In this document: positions 1 through 7,352 of the stretch, in pieces | How the letters are laid out: each line of letters opens with the position of its first letter | How positions within the stretch are numbered: position 1 is the stretch's first letter | Assembly: GCA_030828025.1 (NCBI GenBank) | Contig: JAURDG010000004.1 | Location: 1-17,366, forward strand | DNA: 17,366 nt | Reading direction: 5' to 3' | From: Flavobacteriaceae bacterium | GTDB lineage: Bacteria > Bacteroidota > Bacteroidia > Flavobacteriales > Flavobacteriaceae | The notes under the pieces: generated by a model | What the model saw: only the letters and a program-made list of their open reading frames with translations | The model's database searches: none | What the model was told of the DNA's origin: nothing | Made by a program: the position numbers and the translations under genes

Positions 1-189
1 CAAGAAGAAGCTACACCTGAAGCAACTGAAGATGCGGCACCGGTAGAGGCTGTTGCTGAACAAGCTGCACCTGAAGCAACTGAAGATGCGGCACCGGTAG
101 AGGCTGTTGCTGAACAAGCTGCACCTGAAGCAAGTGAAGAAGCTGCGCCTGAAGTAACCAACGAAGAGGCTCAAGAAGCAGCTGAGTAA
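1..189 (+). CDS. rpsP: 30S ribosomal protein S16, C-terminal tail (5' partial)
   Basis: Reading frame 1 is open from the window edge to TAA at 187-189 and gives 62 residues made almost only of Ala, Glu, Pro, Gln, Val, Thr and Asp. Its core is an 18-residue unit (A-T/A-PEATEDAAPVEAVAEQ) present twice and then a decayed third copy. The conserved S16 fold itself lies outside the window, so the identity comes from context: rimM starts 6 nt downstream, rpsP-rimM is a widespread ribosomal operon order, and S16 of Bacteroidota is known to carry a long acidic, Ala-rich C-terminal extension. The tail is probably disordered and may reach out from the small subunit. Another protein with an acidic tail cannot be excluded from what is visible. 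Confidence 0.75.
   Translation, partial: QEEATPEATEDAAPVEAVAEQAAPEATEDAAPVEAVAEQAAPEASEEAAPEVTNEEAQEAAE
10..117 (+). repeat. two tandem 54-nt repeats in the rpsP tail
   Basis: Bases 10-63 and 64-117 are the same 54-nt unit, differing at a single base (ACA against GCA, Thr to Ala). A degenerate third copy starts at 118. The near identity at DNA level, including synonymous positions, points to recent duplication rather than protein-level selection alone. Copy number is likely to vary between strains. Confidence 0.95.
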
Positions 190-195
190 TTCGTC

Positions 196-729
196 ATGCG
201 GATTGAGGACTGTTTTTTTGTAGGTACAGTCGTCGGAAAGTACAGCTTTAAGGGCGAACTTCTGCTAAAACTAGACACAGACGAGCCCGAACAATACCTA
301 GCATTAGACACCATATTTATTGGTCACAACAATGGACTTATTCCCTATTTTGTTGTTGCCTCAAGCATGCACAAGCCTGGCCTGCTGCGTATTCAACTAG
401 AAGACATAAGCAGTGAGGATGATGCTCGTCAACTTATCAAAGCAAAGGCTTATTTACCTTTATCAGATCTCCCAAAACTCAGTGGAAATAAGTTTTACTA
501 CCACGAAGTAATTGGTTTTGTCGTTCAGGACAAAAACTTAGGTGCTATTGGTACCATAACTGGTGTAAACGAACACACAGCACAAGCCACGCTTATCGTT
601 GATGTTGCTGGTATTTCTGCCTTAATTCCCATAGTGGATGATATTGTTTTAGCTATAGATAGAGCCAAGAAAATCATGCACGTAGCCACTCCACCAGGAC
701 TTATCGATTTATACACCAAGGATGCTTAG
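196..729 (+). CDS. rimM: ribosome maturation factor RimM (16S rRNA processing protein)
   Basis: RimM binds ribosomal protein S19 and the 30S head and helps late maturation of 16S rRNA in the cytoplasm. The 177-residue product has the usual family length. The N-terminal RimM domain runs over about residues 7-92 and opens with the typical FFVGTVVGKYSFKGELLLK stretch. The C-terminal PRC-barrel domain covers about 100-175, with YYHEVIGF, LGAIGTI and the end LIPIVDDIV followed by PPGLIDLY. The ATG at 196 lies 6 nt after the rpsP stop and the protein begins directly with the conserved domain, so this start is secure. Co-transcription with rpsP is expected. The next gene is not trmD, as it is in E. 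coli, but a TonB-dependent receptor whose ATG overlaps the last 8 nt of rimM, which implies translational coupling. Confidence 0.95.
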   Translation: MRIEDCFFVGTVVGKYSFKGELLLKLDTDEPEQYLALDTIFIGHNNGLIPYFVVASSMHKPGLLRIQLEDISSEDDARQLIKAKAYLPLSDLPKLSGNKFYYHEVIGFVVQDKNLGAIGTITGVNEHTAQATLIVDVAGISALIPIVDDIVLAIDRAKKIMHVATPPGLIDLYTKDA

Positions 730-2641
730 GCTTACCTTTTTTGGCTTGTTACTGTCCACCATTTGTGTTGGTCAAACACAACAGTTGGATGAGGTCGTAC
801 TGCGTGCCCAACGTATTCAAAGCAAAATAAATCCGTTAAGCATTAGCATAATTCCACAAGATAGTTTGCGTCTAAAGCAAGAAGTTGGCGAACTACTGCA
901 GTCTATACCTGGTTTGTTTGTGAGCAGTCAACAAAATTTTAGCCAAGACACCCGAGTTTCTATTCGTGGATTTGGCACAAGAGCAACATTTGGCATCCGG
1001 GGCATCAAGGTGTTGTTGGATGGAATACCAGTAACAACTCCCGACGGACAAACACAACTGGATCATATTTCATTATCATCGCTTGGCACCAGCGAGGTCA
1101 TACGGGGCTTGGCTAGTGGCTTATACGGAAATGCAGCTGGTGGTGTCATTTTACTTAATCGTGCGCCCATTAGAAGTCAAAAAACCTTGACTGCCAGCAT
1201 AGGTGAATTTGGCACCCGACACCTTATTGGTAATTACGGCAGTAACCGAGAAAAACAACAATTTCGAGCAATAGTCGCGCATAAAAAATACAATGGGTAC
1301 CGCCAATGGAGTGGATATGAAAACAGTTTGGTCAACCTGACCAAAACCTTAGGTTTCTCTTCGAAGCGTCAGTTACATTTAGATTATACTTATTTCAACA
1401 GCCCTTATGCTTATGATGCGGGCGGACTAACGTTAGCCGAGGTTAAAAACAACAGACGTCAAGCACGGCAATCAAACCTTGACTTTAAGGCTGGAGAAAA
1501 AGTAATACAGCAGCAAATCACAGCACGTTGGCAAAGCAAAAAGTGGAACGCCTATGGGTTTTTTACCCAACGTAATCTTGATGCACGACTGGCTTTTGAA
1601 TACAGTGGTCAAATTGACTTGGATCGAAACTATTATGGTTTTGGTGTGCTGCACAATGGGCAAAAAAACAATTGGTTATGGCAATATGGTCTAGAAACGG
1701 CTGCGCAACAAGACAAACGAAAACGATTCGCAAATATTTCTGGAGAAAAAGGAGCATTGACTTTAAATCAACATGAACGCTTTTTTACGCTTGGCAGCTA
1801 TGCTGTTGTAGAATTTAGGGCAGCGGATTGGCACTTTCGTGCTTCTCTGCGCGCGGACATACATCAAATCGAGTTGCTTGATTTTTTAGGCACAAACACC
1901 GACAAGAAAAATCTAGCTGCTTTTTCTCCATCAATTGCTGTTTATTACACGATTTCTGAACAAGTTCGTGGTTATGTTCATTGGGGAACAGGCTTTGAAA
2001 CGCCATCATTGAACGAACTTTCGGCCAATCCAACAGGAAATACCGGATTTAATCAAGAGCTAAATCCGCAACATGCGCAAGAAGTTGCACTTGGAATTTT
2101 GCTAACCAATAAGAATATTGATGCTTCCTTAACTCTTTTTAATACCACCGCCAAAGATGAAATATTACCCTATGAGCTAGATGCATTTCCGGGGCAAAAT
2201 TTTTACACCAATATTGGGCAAACAACTCGAGCTGGCATCGAAGCGACGAGTATGTTGAAATTAGTCAAAACCACGACCTTACAGTTGACCTATAATTACG
2301 GCGCATTTAAAACAGCCAAAGGAAGTGATTTACCTAATGTGCCTCGACAGCAATTCACTTCTGGGATTACACACCAATTAGGAGCCACTAGCCTTGCCTT
2401 AGACGTTCGTCACATAGGCGAGCGTTTTGCTGATTCGGCAAATACTGTTCGCATAGCACCGTTTTGGACAATAGATGCTTATGGTCAGCGCCGTTGGAAC
2501 AATTTGGTTTATACTGCTGGTATTTCTAATTTGACCAATACCTTATATTTTGATAACATCCGCATCAATGCGTTTGGCGGACGCTATTACGAGCCTGCGG
2601 CTATACGGCAATTTTTTTTTCGTATGAACGTCCAGTTTTAG
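722..2641 (+). CDS. TonB-dependent outer-membrane receptor, YncD/PqqU-like (candidate PQQ importer)
   Basis: A 639-residue outer-membrane receptor. A signal peptide (residues 1 to about 18, ending CVGQTQ) is followed by a plug domain to about residue 150 and a 22-strand-type barrel ending in the aromatic residue F639. There is no carboxypeptidase-like N-terminal domain, unlike SusC-type receptors. The plug carries IPGLFVSSQQNFSQD, SIRGFGTR, YGIRG-like FGIRG, DGIPVTTPDGQ and LYGNAAGGV (residues 62-142); the barrel has FETPSLNELS near 426 and GGRYYEP at 619-625. All of these match, as I recall that sequence, corresponding stretches of E. coli YncD, reported to import pyrroloquinoline quinone (PQQ) and renamed PqqU. 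The next gene is a PQQ-dependent sugar dehydrogenase, which fits that substrate. The start ATG overlaps rimM by 8 nt and has AAGG 3-4 nt upstream. The receptor class is certain; PQQ as substrate is inference, and a siderophore or other ligand remains possible. Confidence 0.85.
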   Translation: MLRLTFFGLLLSTICVGQTQQLDEVVLRAQRIQSKINPLSISIIPQDSLRLKQEVGELLQSIPGLFVSSQQNFSQDTRVSIRGFGTRATFGIRGIKVLLDGIPVTTPDGQTQLDHISLSSLGTSEVIRGLASGLYGNAAGGVILLNRAPIRSQKTLTASIGEFGTRHLIGNYGSNREKQQFRAIVAHKKYNGYRQWSGYENSLVNLTKTLGFSSKRQLHLDYTYFNSPYAYDAGGLTLAEVKNNRRQARQSNLDFKAGEKVIQQQITARWQSKKWNAYGFFTQRNLDARLAFEYSGQIDLDRNYYGFGVLHNGQKNNWLWQYGLETAAQQDKRKRFANISGEKGALTLNQHERFFTLGSYAVVEFRAADWHFRASLRADIHQIELLDFLGTNTDKKNLAAFSPSIAVYYTISEQVRGYVHWGTGFETPSLNELSANPTGNTGFNQELNPQHAQEVALGILLTNKNIDASLTLFNTTAKDEILPYELDAFPGQNFYTNIGQTTRAGIEATSMLKLVKTTTLQLTYNYGAFKTAKGSDLPNVPRQQFTSGITHQLGATSLALDVRHIGERFADSANTVRIAPFWTIDAYGQRRWNNLVYTAGISNLTNTLYFDNIRINAFGGRYYEPAAIRQFFFRMNVQF

Positions 2642-2646
2642 TTTGA

Positions 2647-2654
2647 TATATTTG
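2647..2654 (+). promoter_or_regulatory. candidate -7 box upstream of the PQQ dehydrogenase
   Basis: TATATTTG is an exact match to the Bacteroidota -7 element TAnnTTTG and lies 22 nt before the ATG at 2676, right after the receptor stop codon. No TTG -33 element is seen at the usual 17-23 nt spacing, so this may be chance in AT-rich DNA. If real, the dehydrogenase has its own promoter besides read-through from rimM and the receptor gene. Confidence 0.3.
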
Positions 2655-2675
2655 TTGGGATAATTATCATATTCC

Positions 2676-3800
2676 ATGAAAAAATATAGCTTGTACGTCC
2701 TGTTTTTGTTTCTTGTATTAAGTCACACCTCATGTGCTCAAACAGAAAATACGCCACCGATTCAAACGCCTACGGAGGTTTCGTACACCACCGAATTGGT
2801 CGTTCCAGAAGTAGAAGTGCCTTGGGGCATGGTATTTATGCCCAATGGCAGCCTACTTTACACCGAAAAAGAAGGCAAACTTATTCGTTTTCAATACGGG
2901 AAAAAGCACGAGATTACTGGCGTGCCCAAACCTTACGTTCGTGGTCAAGGCGGACTAATGGGCATTGCGTTGCACCCCAATTTTGAAGAGAACAATCGCA
3001 TCTATTTTTCTATGGCATCCGCTACCGATAGTGAGTCTGGAGGAAATACAGGGCTTTACTCGGCTACCTTGACGGGCAATGCGCTGCAAGATGTTAGCTT
3101 GCTGTATTTAGCTGTACCTGACACAAAAAAAGGTGTTCATTTTGGGTCACGAATTGTTTTTGATGCCGATGGCTACCTATATTTTTCCGTTGGTGATCGC
3201 GGAGAACGTGACCTTAATCCACAGGATATTACCCGAGATAACGGCAAAATTTATCGTCTCCACGACGATGGAAGTATTCCAAAAGACAATCCTTTTGTTG
3301 GTGTGGCCAATGCCAAAGAAGCCATTTTTTCCTACGGGCATCGAAACCCACAAGGGCTGATTATACACCCCAAAACGGGTGCCCTTTGGGAGCACGAACA
3401 CGGACCTAAAGGCGGCGATGAAATTAATATCATCGAAAAGGGCAAAAATTACGGTTGGCCCAAAATTACCTATGGAAAAAATTACTCCGGAACTACAATA
3501 ACCGACAACCGTGCTCTTCCAGGAATGGAACAGCCTTTTTATTATTGGGTGCCTTCAATTGCCCCTTCTGGGATGGCTTTTGTTACAGGCAATAAATACC
3601 CAAATTGGACGGGTGACTTATTGGTCGGTTCGCTCAAATACACGTATTTAGAGCGATTGCAGATACGGAACAATAAAGTTGTTGCCCGCGAAAAAATTGC
3701 CGATGGCATTGGGCGTGTTCGTGATGTGATTGTAGGTCCTTATGGGTTTATTTATATCGCAGTTGAATACGAAGGCATTTACCGAATTAAGCCAAACTAA
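2676..3800 (+). CDS. PQQ-dependent aldose sugar dehydrogenase (Asd/YliI type), predicted lipoprotein
   Basis: A 374-residue six-bladed beta-propeller of the soluble glucose/sorbosone dehydrogenase family, which oxidises aldoses to lactones with PQQ and calcium outside the cytoplasm. Family motifs in order: PWGMVFMPNG (49-58), GQGGLMGIALHPNF (90-103), HFGSRIVFD (155-163), IPKDNPF (201-207), GHRNPQG (221-227), EHGPKGGDEIN (241-251), NYGWP (258-262), GRVRDV (346-351). H155 aligns with the catalytic base His144 of Acinetobacter s-GDH. R223, N224, Q226, K321, R347 and R349 fit the PQQ and substrate contacts, so the enzyme looks intact. The N-terminus is hydrophobic and ends HTSC; C20 is a plausible lipid-attachment cysteine, although His at -3 is atypical, so a plain signal peptide is the alternative. 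The gap to the receptor stop is 34 nt. No PQQ synthesis genes are in the window, so the cofactor may come from outside the cell. Confidence 0.9.
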   Translation: MKKYSLYVLFLFLVLSHTSCAQTENTPPIQTPTEVSYTTELVVPEVEVPWGMVFMPNGSLLYTEKEGKLIRFQYGKKHEITGVPKPYVRGQGGLMGIALHPNFEENNRIYFSMASATDSESGGNTGLYSATLTGNALQDVSLLYLAVPDTKKGVHFGSRIVFDADGYLYFSVGDRGERDLNPQDITRDNGKIYRLHDDGSIPKDNPFVGVANAKEAIFSYGHRNPQGLIIHPKTGALWEHEHGPKGGDEINIIEKGKNYGWPKITYGKNYSGTTITDNRALPGMEQPFYYWVPSIAPSGMAFVTGNKYPNWTGDLLVGSLKYTYLERLQIRNNKVVAREKIADGIGRVRDVIVGPYGFIYIAVEYEGIYRIKPN

Positions 3801-3854
3801 AATCTATTTTTTTCTTCAACCATTTTTTCATCGTAAAATATCGATGTATAGTTA

Positions 3855-3888
3855 TTGGTAGTGAGTTTGTGAAATTTTTGTAATTTTA
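3855..3888 (+). promoter_or_regulatory. weak candidate promoter of the Asp-box propeller gene
   Basis: TTG at 3855-3857 and TAATTTTA at 3881-3888 have the layout of the Bacteroidota TTG and TAnnTTTG elements with a 23-nt spacer, but the last base of the -7 box does not match. The 120-nt gap 3801-3920 holds no gene and no clear terminator that I can see. Confidence 0.2.
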
Positions 3889-3920
3889 AAAAATGTTCAA
3901 CCTACATCTTACTTGAAGTC

Positions 3921-6900
3921 ATGAAACAAATAATTACACTATTCCTGCTTATTCCATTACAATTTATGTATGGTCAATACTATTTAGAGCTGATAAATAG
4001 TGGCGAAACATCACTTAACAAAATTGAACAAGAAGCTGAAAAACACTTCAAAAAGGTGGGCATTGATAACAATGCGTATAAGTTTTACCAACGTTGGTTG
4101 TACATCGCCAAGATGGAAGCCGACGAAAACGGAATGCTGACACCAAACAGTGAGTATATTAAAGAACTGCATCGTTATGAACACGAGCGAAACTTTAAAA
4201 CACTATCAAATCATGTGACACAGACAGCTCCGTGGGTTGATATGGGCCCAACTGTTAAAAATGCTACAAGCGGTTGGAATCCTGGAATTGGGCGGATAAC
4301 CTCAATGGCTTTTGAAAACACAAATCATTTTATTGTGGGCAGCCCAACAGGTGGTGTATGGAAAACCACAGATGGCGGGCAAAATTGGACCTGTCTAACT
4401 GACAATCTATCAAACATTGATGTGTATAGCCTTGTTATACATCCTGATGACAGCAACATATATTTTTGGGGAAGTACATTAGGGCGCATCTTTAAATCTA
4501 CAGATGGTGGTGCTTCATGGAGCTTACTTAATGGTAGTAGTTTGTTGGTGTCCACTGTAAATAAAATTTTAATCAAGCCTGAAAACCCAGACATTATGTA
4601 CGCTAGTGCAGAAAGGGAAGGCGTTTTTCGATCGACAGACGGCGGCGTAAGTTGGAGTAAAATTCACGCAGACAGCAATAATGGTTATGACATCGAGTTT
4701 AAGCCTGGAGACACCAGTGAAGTGTATGCCACTGGAGTTAATTTCTTTAAGTCCACTGATAATGGGGTGAGTTTTACTAAATATCAAGGGCCTGATTTAA
4801 CCATTGATGGAGCAAACTGGAGTCAGGAATTAATTAGTGGAAACAAGTATTGGATATATGGCAAAGAAAACAACAATAAATCTGTAACGCCGAAGACAGG
4901 AAGTGGAATGGCATTATTTTTAAGTTCCAACTGGAATCGTGATAGCGTTCGTTTGATGTCTAGCGCAATTGATTTGAGTAGTGCAAACTCTGCCATTATT
5001 ACTTTTTCATACTCTAATGTAAGTTGGGATAGCGATATTGACCAAATCACTGTTTCGTATCGAAAAAATGAACAAGAGGTTTGGACAGATTTAGCTACAT
5101 ATACTGATGAAGCTGCTAGTTGGACAGATATTGAAATAGATATTTCCAGTGTATTTGATAACTCCAGCACCTTCCAGATTGCTTTTACTGCCGTGTCAAA
5201 TTACGGCCATGGGGTGACACTAGATGATGTAGGGATAAAGGATGTTTTAGGGAATGACATTTTTTATGAAGGGTTTGAGGATATGAATCATCTGTTTGCC
5301 AATACATTTGATGGTTCTGCCAAAATGTTAGGTGTCTCTGCGGCTGATCCGTCCAAAATCTATCTTCTTGAAGAAAAAAACGGAATATTTAATGGGCTTT
5401 ATGTATCTACAGATAATGGTAACAGCTTTTCAAGGTTAGACCATACAGGAAAGAATTATTTTGGCTATTCCTCAACTGCTAGTGATGACAATGGTCAAGC
5501 ACCAAGAGACATGGATATCCTCGTCGATCCTAACAATGCAAATAATGTATATATGGCTGGGATTTTGTCTTGGCGTTCCGAAGACGGCGGGAATTCCTTT
5601 TCCATTTCTTCCCAATGGGTTCCTAATAATGCACAAAATGAAAATATAGGCTATTGTCATGCAGATATTGATATTATGGAATGGGTTAATGGAGATTTAT
5701 TTGTTGGTTCAGATGGAGGCGTGTTTATTGCTTCCGATCCCAATACCATTTCATCCAATTATTACGACGATTTATCTGAAGGGCTAGGCATTCGCCAATT
5801 TTATAAAATAGGCACTTCCAATTCGGCAACTGAAATCATTTCGGGTGGTTCGCAGGACAATGGAACATCAGTCTATGCTAACGGTGTGTGGAAGGACTGG
5901 TTGGGTGCTGACGGCATGGAAACTTTTGTGGACAAAAACGACAATAACATCTTGTACGGAACCAGTCAATACGGGAATCTATACATTAGCTATGATCAGG
6001 GTAATTCAAGGGGGTACATTCAACCTCCCGACGGACAGGCGGGAAGTGAAAACCTTGCAAATTGGATTGTTCCTTTTGAGCAAGACCCTATTGTTCAAGA
6101 CAAAATATACGTTGCATATGACCAAGTGTTTTCTAAAGAAGGGGGTGCAGATTGGGTTGCCATTTCGCAAGAGTTCTCGGCCAACATAGACCGTTTTAAA
6201 ATTGCGCCTAGTAATAGCGACGTTATGTATATAGCTGAAAATGATTTAATTTATAAAACAACAGATGGTGGGCAAACAGATTGGACAGCAGTTGCTTTGC
6301 CTGCTAATTCGGGCTTCATAAACGCAATAACGATAAATAAGGATAATCCCGATTTAGTAGCCTTAGCATGTACGGGCAATAACAAAGTAATTTTGTCTAG
6401 TGATGGTGGAGAAAATTGGCAAGTGATAAACAATGGCTTGCCTAACTTTGCGGCATCTGCCATATGCTTTTACGGAGAAGATCTAATTTTAGGGATGAAC
6501 TACGGCATTTTTTACAACAGTGCGCATAACCGCAATACGTGGGATGCCTTTTCAGATAATTTACCTAATGTACGGGTGTTAGAACTCGAAGTAAATTATG
6601 CCTTAAATAAGGTTTATGCTGGAACCTTTGGACGTGGACTTTGGTCTGCCAATTTGGATGCTGCCGCATTAAGTATAGACAAAAAACTTTTGGCGCAAAT
6701 CCAATTAGGTGCAAACCCTGTTGAGGACGAAATAGAACTTCAACTGCCTCAGCCTATTGCTGTTTCATTGAAATTGTACAATACGACAGGACAAATTGTG
6801 TATTACGCCAAAAAGGAAACATTGGAAAACGTACACAAAATTCCGGTGACGAATTTACCTTCAGGTATTTATATGTTGCGCATAACGGCTGACCACAGCA

Positions 6901-6929
6901 CGGCAACATTTAAAATAGTTAAAGAATAA
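3921..6929 (+). CDS. T9SS-secreted Asp-box (BNR/sortilin-type) beta-propeller protein with inserted jelly-roll domain
   Basis: A 1002-residue secreted protein. The signal peptide ends at about MYGQ (residue 19) and is followed by a helical, charged stretch (20-100). Asp-box repeats of the form S/T-x-D-x-G-x-x-W/F occur at 149-156, 193-200, 238-245, 278-285, 496-503, 553-560, 780-788 and 826-833, as in sortilin/VPS10 and sialidase-like propellers. Between 290 and 455 lies a different domain that opens with DGANW, has LSSANSAIITFSYS and GVTLDDVGI, and ends FYEGFED: a MAM or choice-of-anchor-like jelly roll interrupting the propeller. Residues from about 928 (GANPVEDEIELQ) to FKIVKE at 1002 form a type A T9SS sorting domain, so the protein is exported and anchored or released at the cell surface. 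The catalytic residues of sialidases cannot be recognised, so a binding or scaffold role is as likely as hydrolysis. The substrate is unknown. Confidence 0.85.
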   Translation: MKQIITLFLLIPLQFMYGQYYLELINSGETSLNKIEQEAEKHFKKVGIDNNAYKFYQRWLYIAKMEADENGMLTPNSEYIKELHRYEHERNFKTLSNHVTQTAPWVDMGPTVKNATSGWNPGIGRITSMAFENTNHFIVGSPTGGVWKTTDGGQNWTCLTDNLSNIDVYSLVIHPDDSNIYFWGSTLGRIFKSTDGGASWSLLNGSSLLVSTVNKILIKPENPDIMYASAEREGVFRSTDGGVSWSKIHADSNNGYDIEFKPGDTSEVYATGVNFFKSTDNGVSFTKYQGPDLTIDGANWSQELISGNKYWIYGKENNNKSVTPKTGSGMALFLSSNWNRDSVRLMSSAIDLSSANSAIITFSYSNVSWDSDIDQITVSYRKNEQEVWTDLATYTDEAASWTDIEIDISSVFDNSSTFQIAFTAVSNYGHGVTLDDVGIKDVLGNDIFYEGFEDMNHLFANTFDGSAKMLGVSAADPSKIYLLEEKNGIFNGLYVSTDNGNSFSRLDHTGKNYFGYSSTASDDNGQAPRDMDILVDPNNANNVYMAGILSWRSEDGGNSFSISSQWVPNNAQNENIGYCHADIDIMEWVNGDLFVGSDGGVFIASDPNTISSNYYDDLSEGLGIRQFYKIGTSNSATEIISGGSQDNGTSVYANGVWKDWLGADGMETFVDKNDNNILYGTSQYGNLYISYDQGNSRGYIQPPDGQAGSENLANWIVPFEQDPIVQDKIYVAYDQVFSKEGGADWVAISQEFSANIDRFKIAPSNSDVMYIAENDLIYKTTDGGQTDWTAVALPANSGFINAITINKDNPDLVALACTGNNKVILSSDGGENWQVINNGLPNFAASAICFYGEDLILGMNYGIFYNSAHNRNTWDAFSDNLPNVRVLELEVNYALNKVYAGTFGRGLWSANLDAAALSIDKKLLAQIQLGANPVEDEIELQLPQPIAVSLKLYNTTGQIVYYAKKETLENVHKIPVTNLPSGIYMLRITADHSTATFKIVKE

Positions 6930-6954
6930 AAAAACCGGCCTAGAGCCGGTTTTT
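6930..6954. terminator. bidirectional intrinsic terminator
   Basis: A perfect 10-bp stem, AAAAACCGGC (6930-6939) with GCCGGTTTTT (6945-6954), closes a 5-nt loop directly after the TAA of the propeller gene. There is a T run on the + strand, and 7 A's upstream of the GC part give a U run on the - strand, so it can end transcription from both sides. On the - strand it would also end the small ORF at 6940-7062, whose stop codon falls in the loop. Confidence 0.9.
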
Positions 6955-7062
6955 CTGCACAAAATAAACGTTGGGGTTTATTTTTTTCTCTTCTTCAAGT
7001 ATCGCCAGGGCATGTCCCTGGTTTGGCTCGAGTGCTACCATAATCTTATCCTTATCGCTCAT
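6940..7062 (-). CDS. possible small protein gene, 40 residues, function unknown
   Basis: On the - strand an ATG at 7062 opens a 40-codon frame that starts MSDKDKIMVALEPNQGHALA, continues with an acidic-basic helix-like part (ILEEEKKINPN) and ends VYFVQKNRL before TAG at 6940-6942. An in-frame TAA lies seven codons upstream, so the ATG is the first possible start. The stop codon sits in the loop of the bidirectional terminator, as expected for a short gene ending there. The sequence is soluble-looking, with no signal peptide or membrane segment. I do not recognise a family. An adjacent 29-codon frame with a GTG start (7157 down to 7068) ends 5 nt before it and reads GGENAPGSIVTISLFNAKD at its end; either could be chance. 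Confidence 0.35.
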   Translation of the reverse strand: MSDKDKIMVALEPNQGHALAILEEEKKINPNVYFVQKNRL

Positions 7063-7352
7063 GATTTCTAATCTTTTGCGTTAAATAAACTTATTGTAAC
7101 GATTGATCCGGGTGCGTTCTCTCCACCCGCGACTATATTATAAAACCCAGTCCACACGGGTTACATACTGCATATATGGTAAATATGCCTAGCTAAATTA
7201 ATAAAATATTGCATATTATTTAATAATATGAGTTAAAATTATGATTTTGACAATGTTTTTGCGTTTGGAAATAATCTATGCTTGAATTTAAACATCTTGA
7301 TTTTTCAATAAATCAGGTTTGGTGTGCTTATATTTGCAGCACAATCAACTAT
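7063..7352. other. intergenic region with two small hairpins
   Basis: About 290 nt between the possible small gene and the GH16 start. Two inverted repeats stand out in otherwise AT-rich DNA: CGGGTG (7109-7114) with CACCCG (7124-7129), and AACCC (7144-7148) with GGGTT (7158-7162), each around a 9-nt loop. On the - strand they would lie in the leader of the small ORF. The rest, about 7165-7352, shows only A/T-rich sequence and one -7-like box. No tRNA or other known RNA is apparent. Confidence 0.4.
7329..7336 (+). promoter_or_regulatory. candidate -7 box of the GH16 gene
   Basis: TATATTTG matches the Bacteroidota TAnnTTTG element exactly and lies 16 nt before the ATG at 7353. The nearest clear TTG upstream (7297-7299) is 29 nt away, longer than usual, so the -33 half is weak. 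If used, transcription would begin near 7342, downstream of the alternative start at 7278, which favours the 7353 start. Confidence 0.3.

Noticed and set aside
10..150. Tandem repeats considered as a CRISPR array
   Set aside because: The repeats are contiguous without spacers, stay in frame and encode an Ala/Glu-rich protein tail.
4823..5170. 115-codon open frame on the - strand inside the propeller gene
   Set aside because: Opposite strand of a continuous 1002-codon gene with recognised repeats; no separate signals.
5845..6189. 114-codon + strand frame overlapping the propeller gene
   Set aside because: Shifted frame of the same gene; the main frame keeps Asp-box repeats throughout, so it is not a frameshift or second gene.
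7105..7175. Two short hairpins considered as a tRNA or tRNA fragment
   Set aside because: No cloverleaf, no TpsiC-like arm and no acceptor stem can be assembled.
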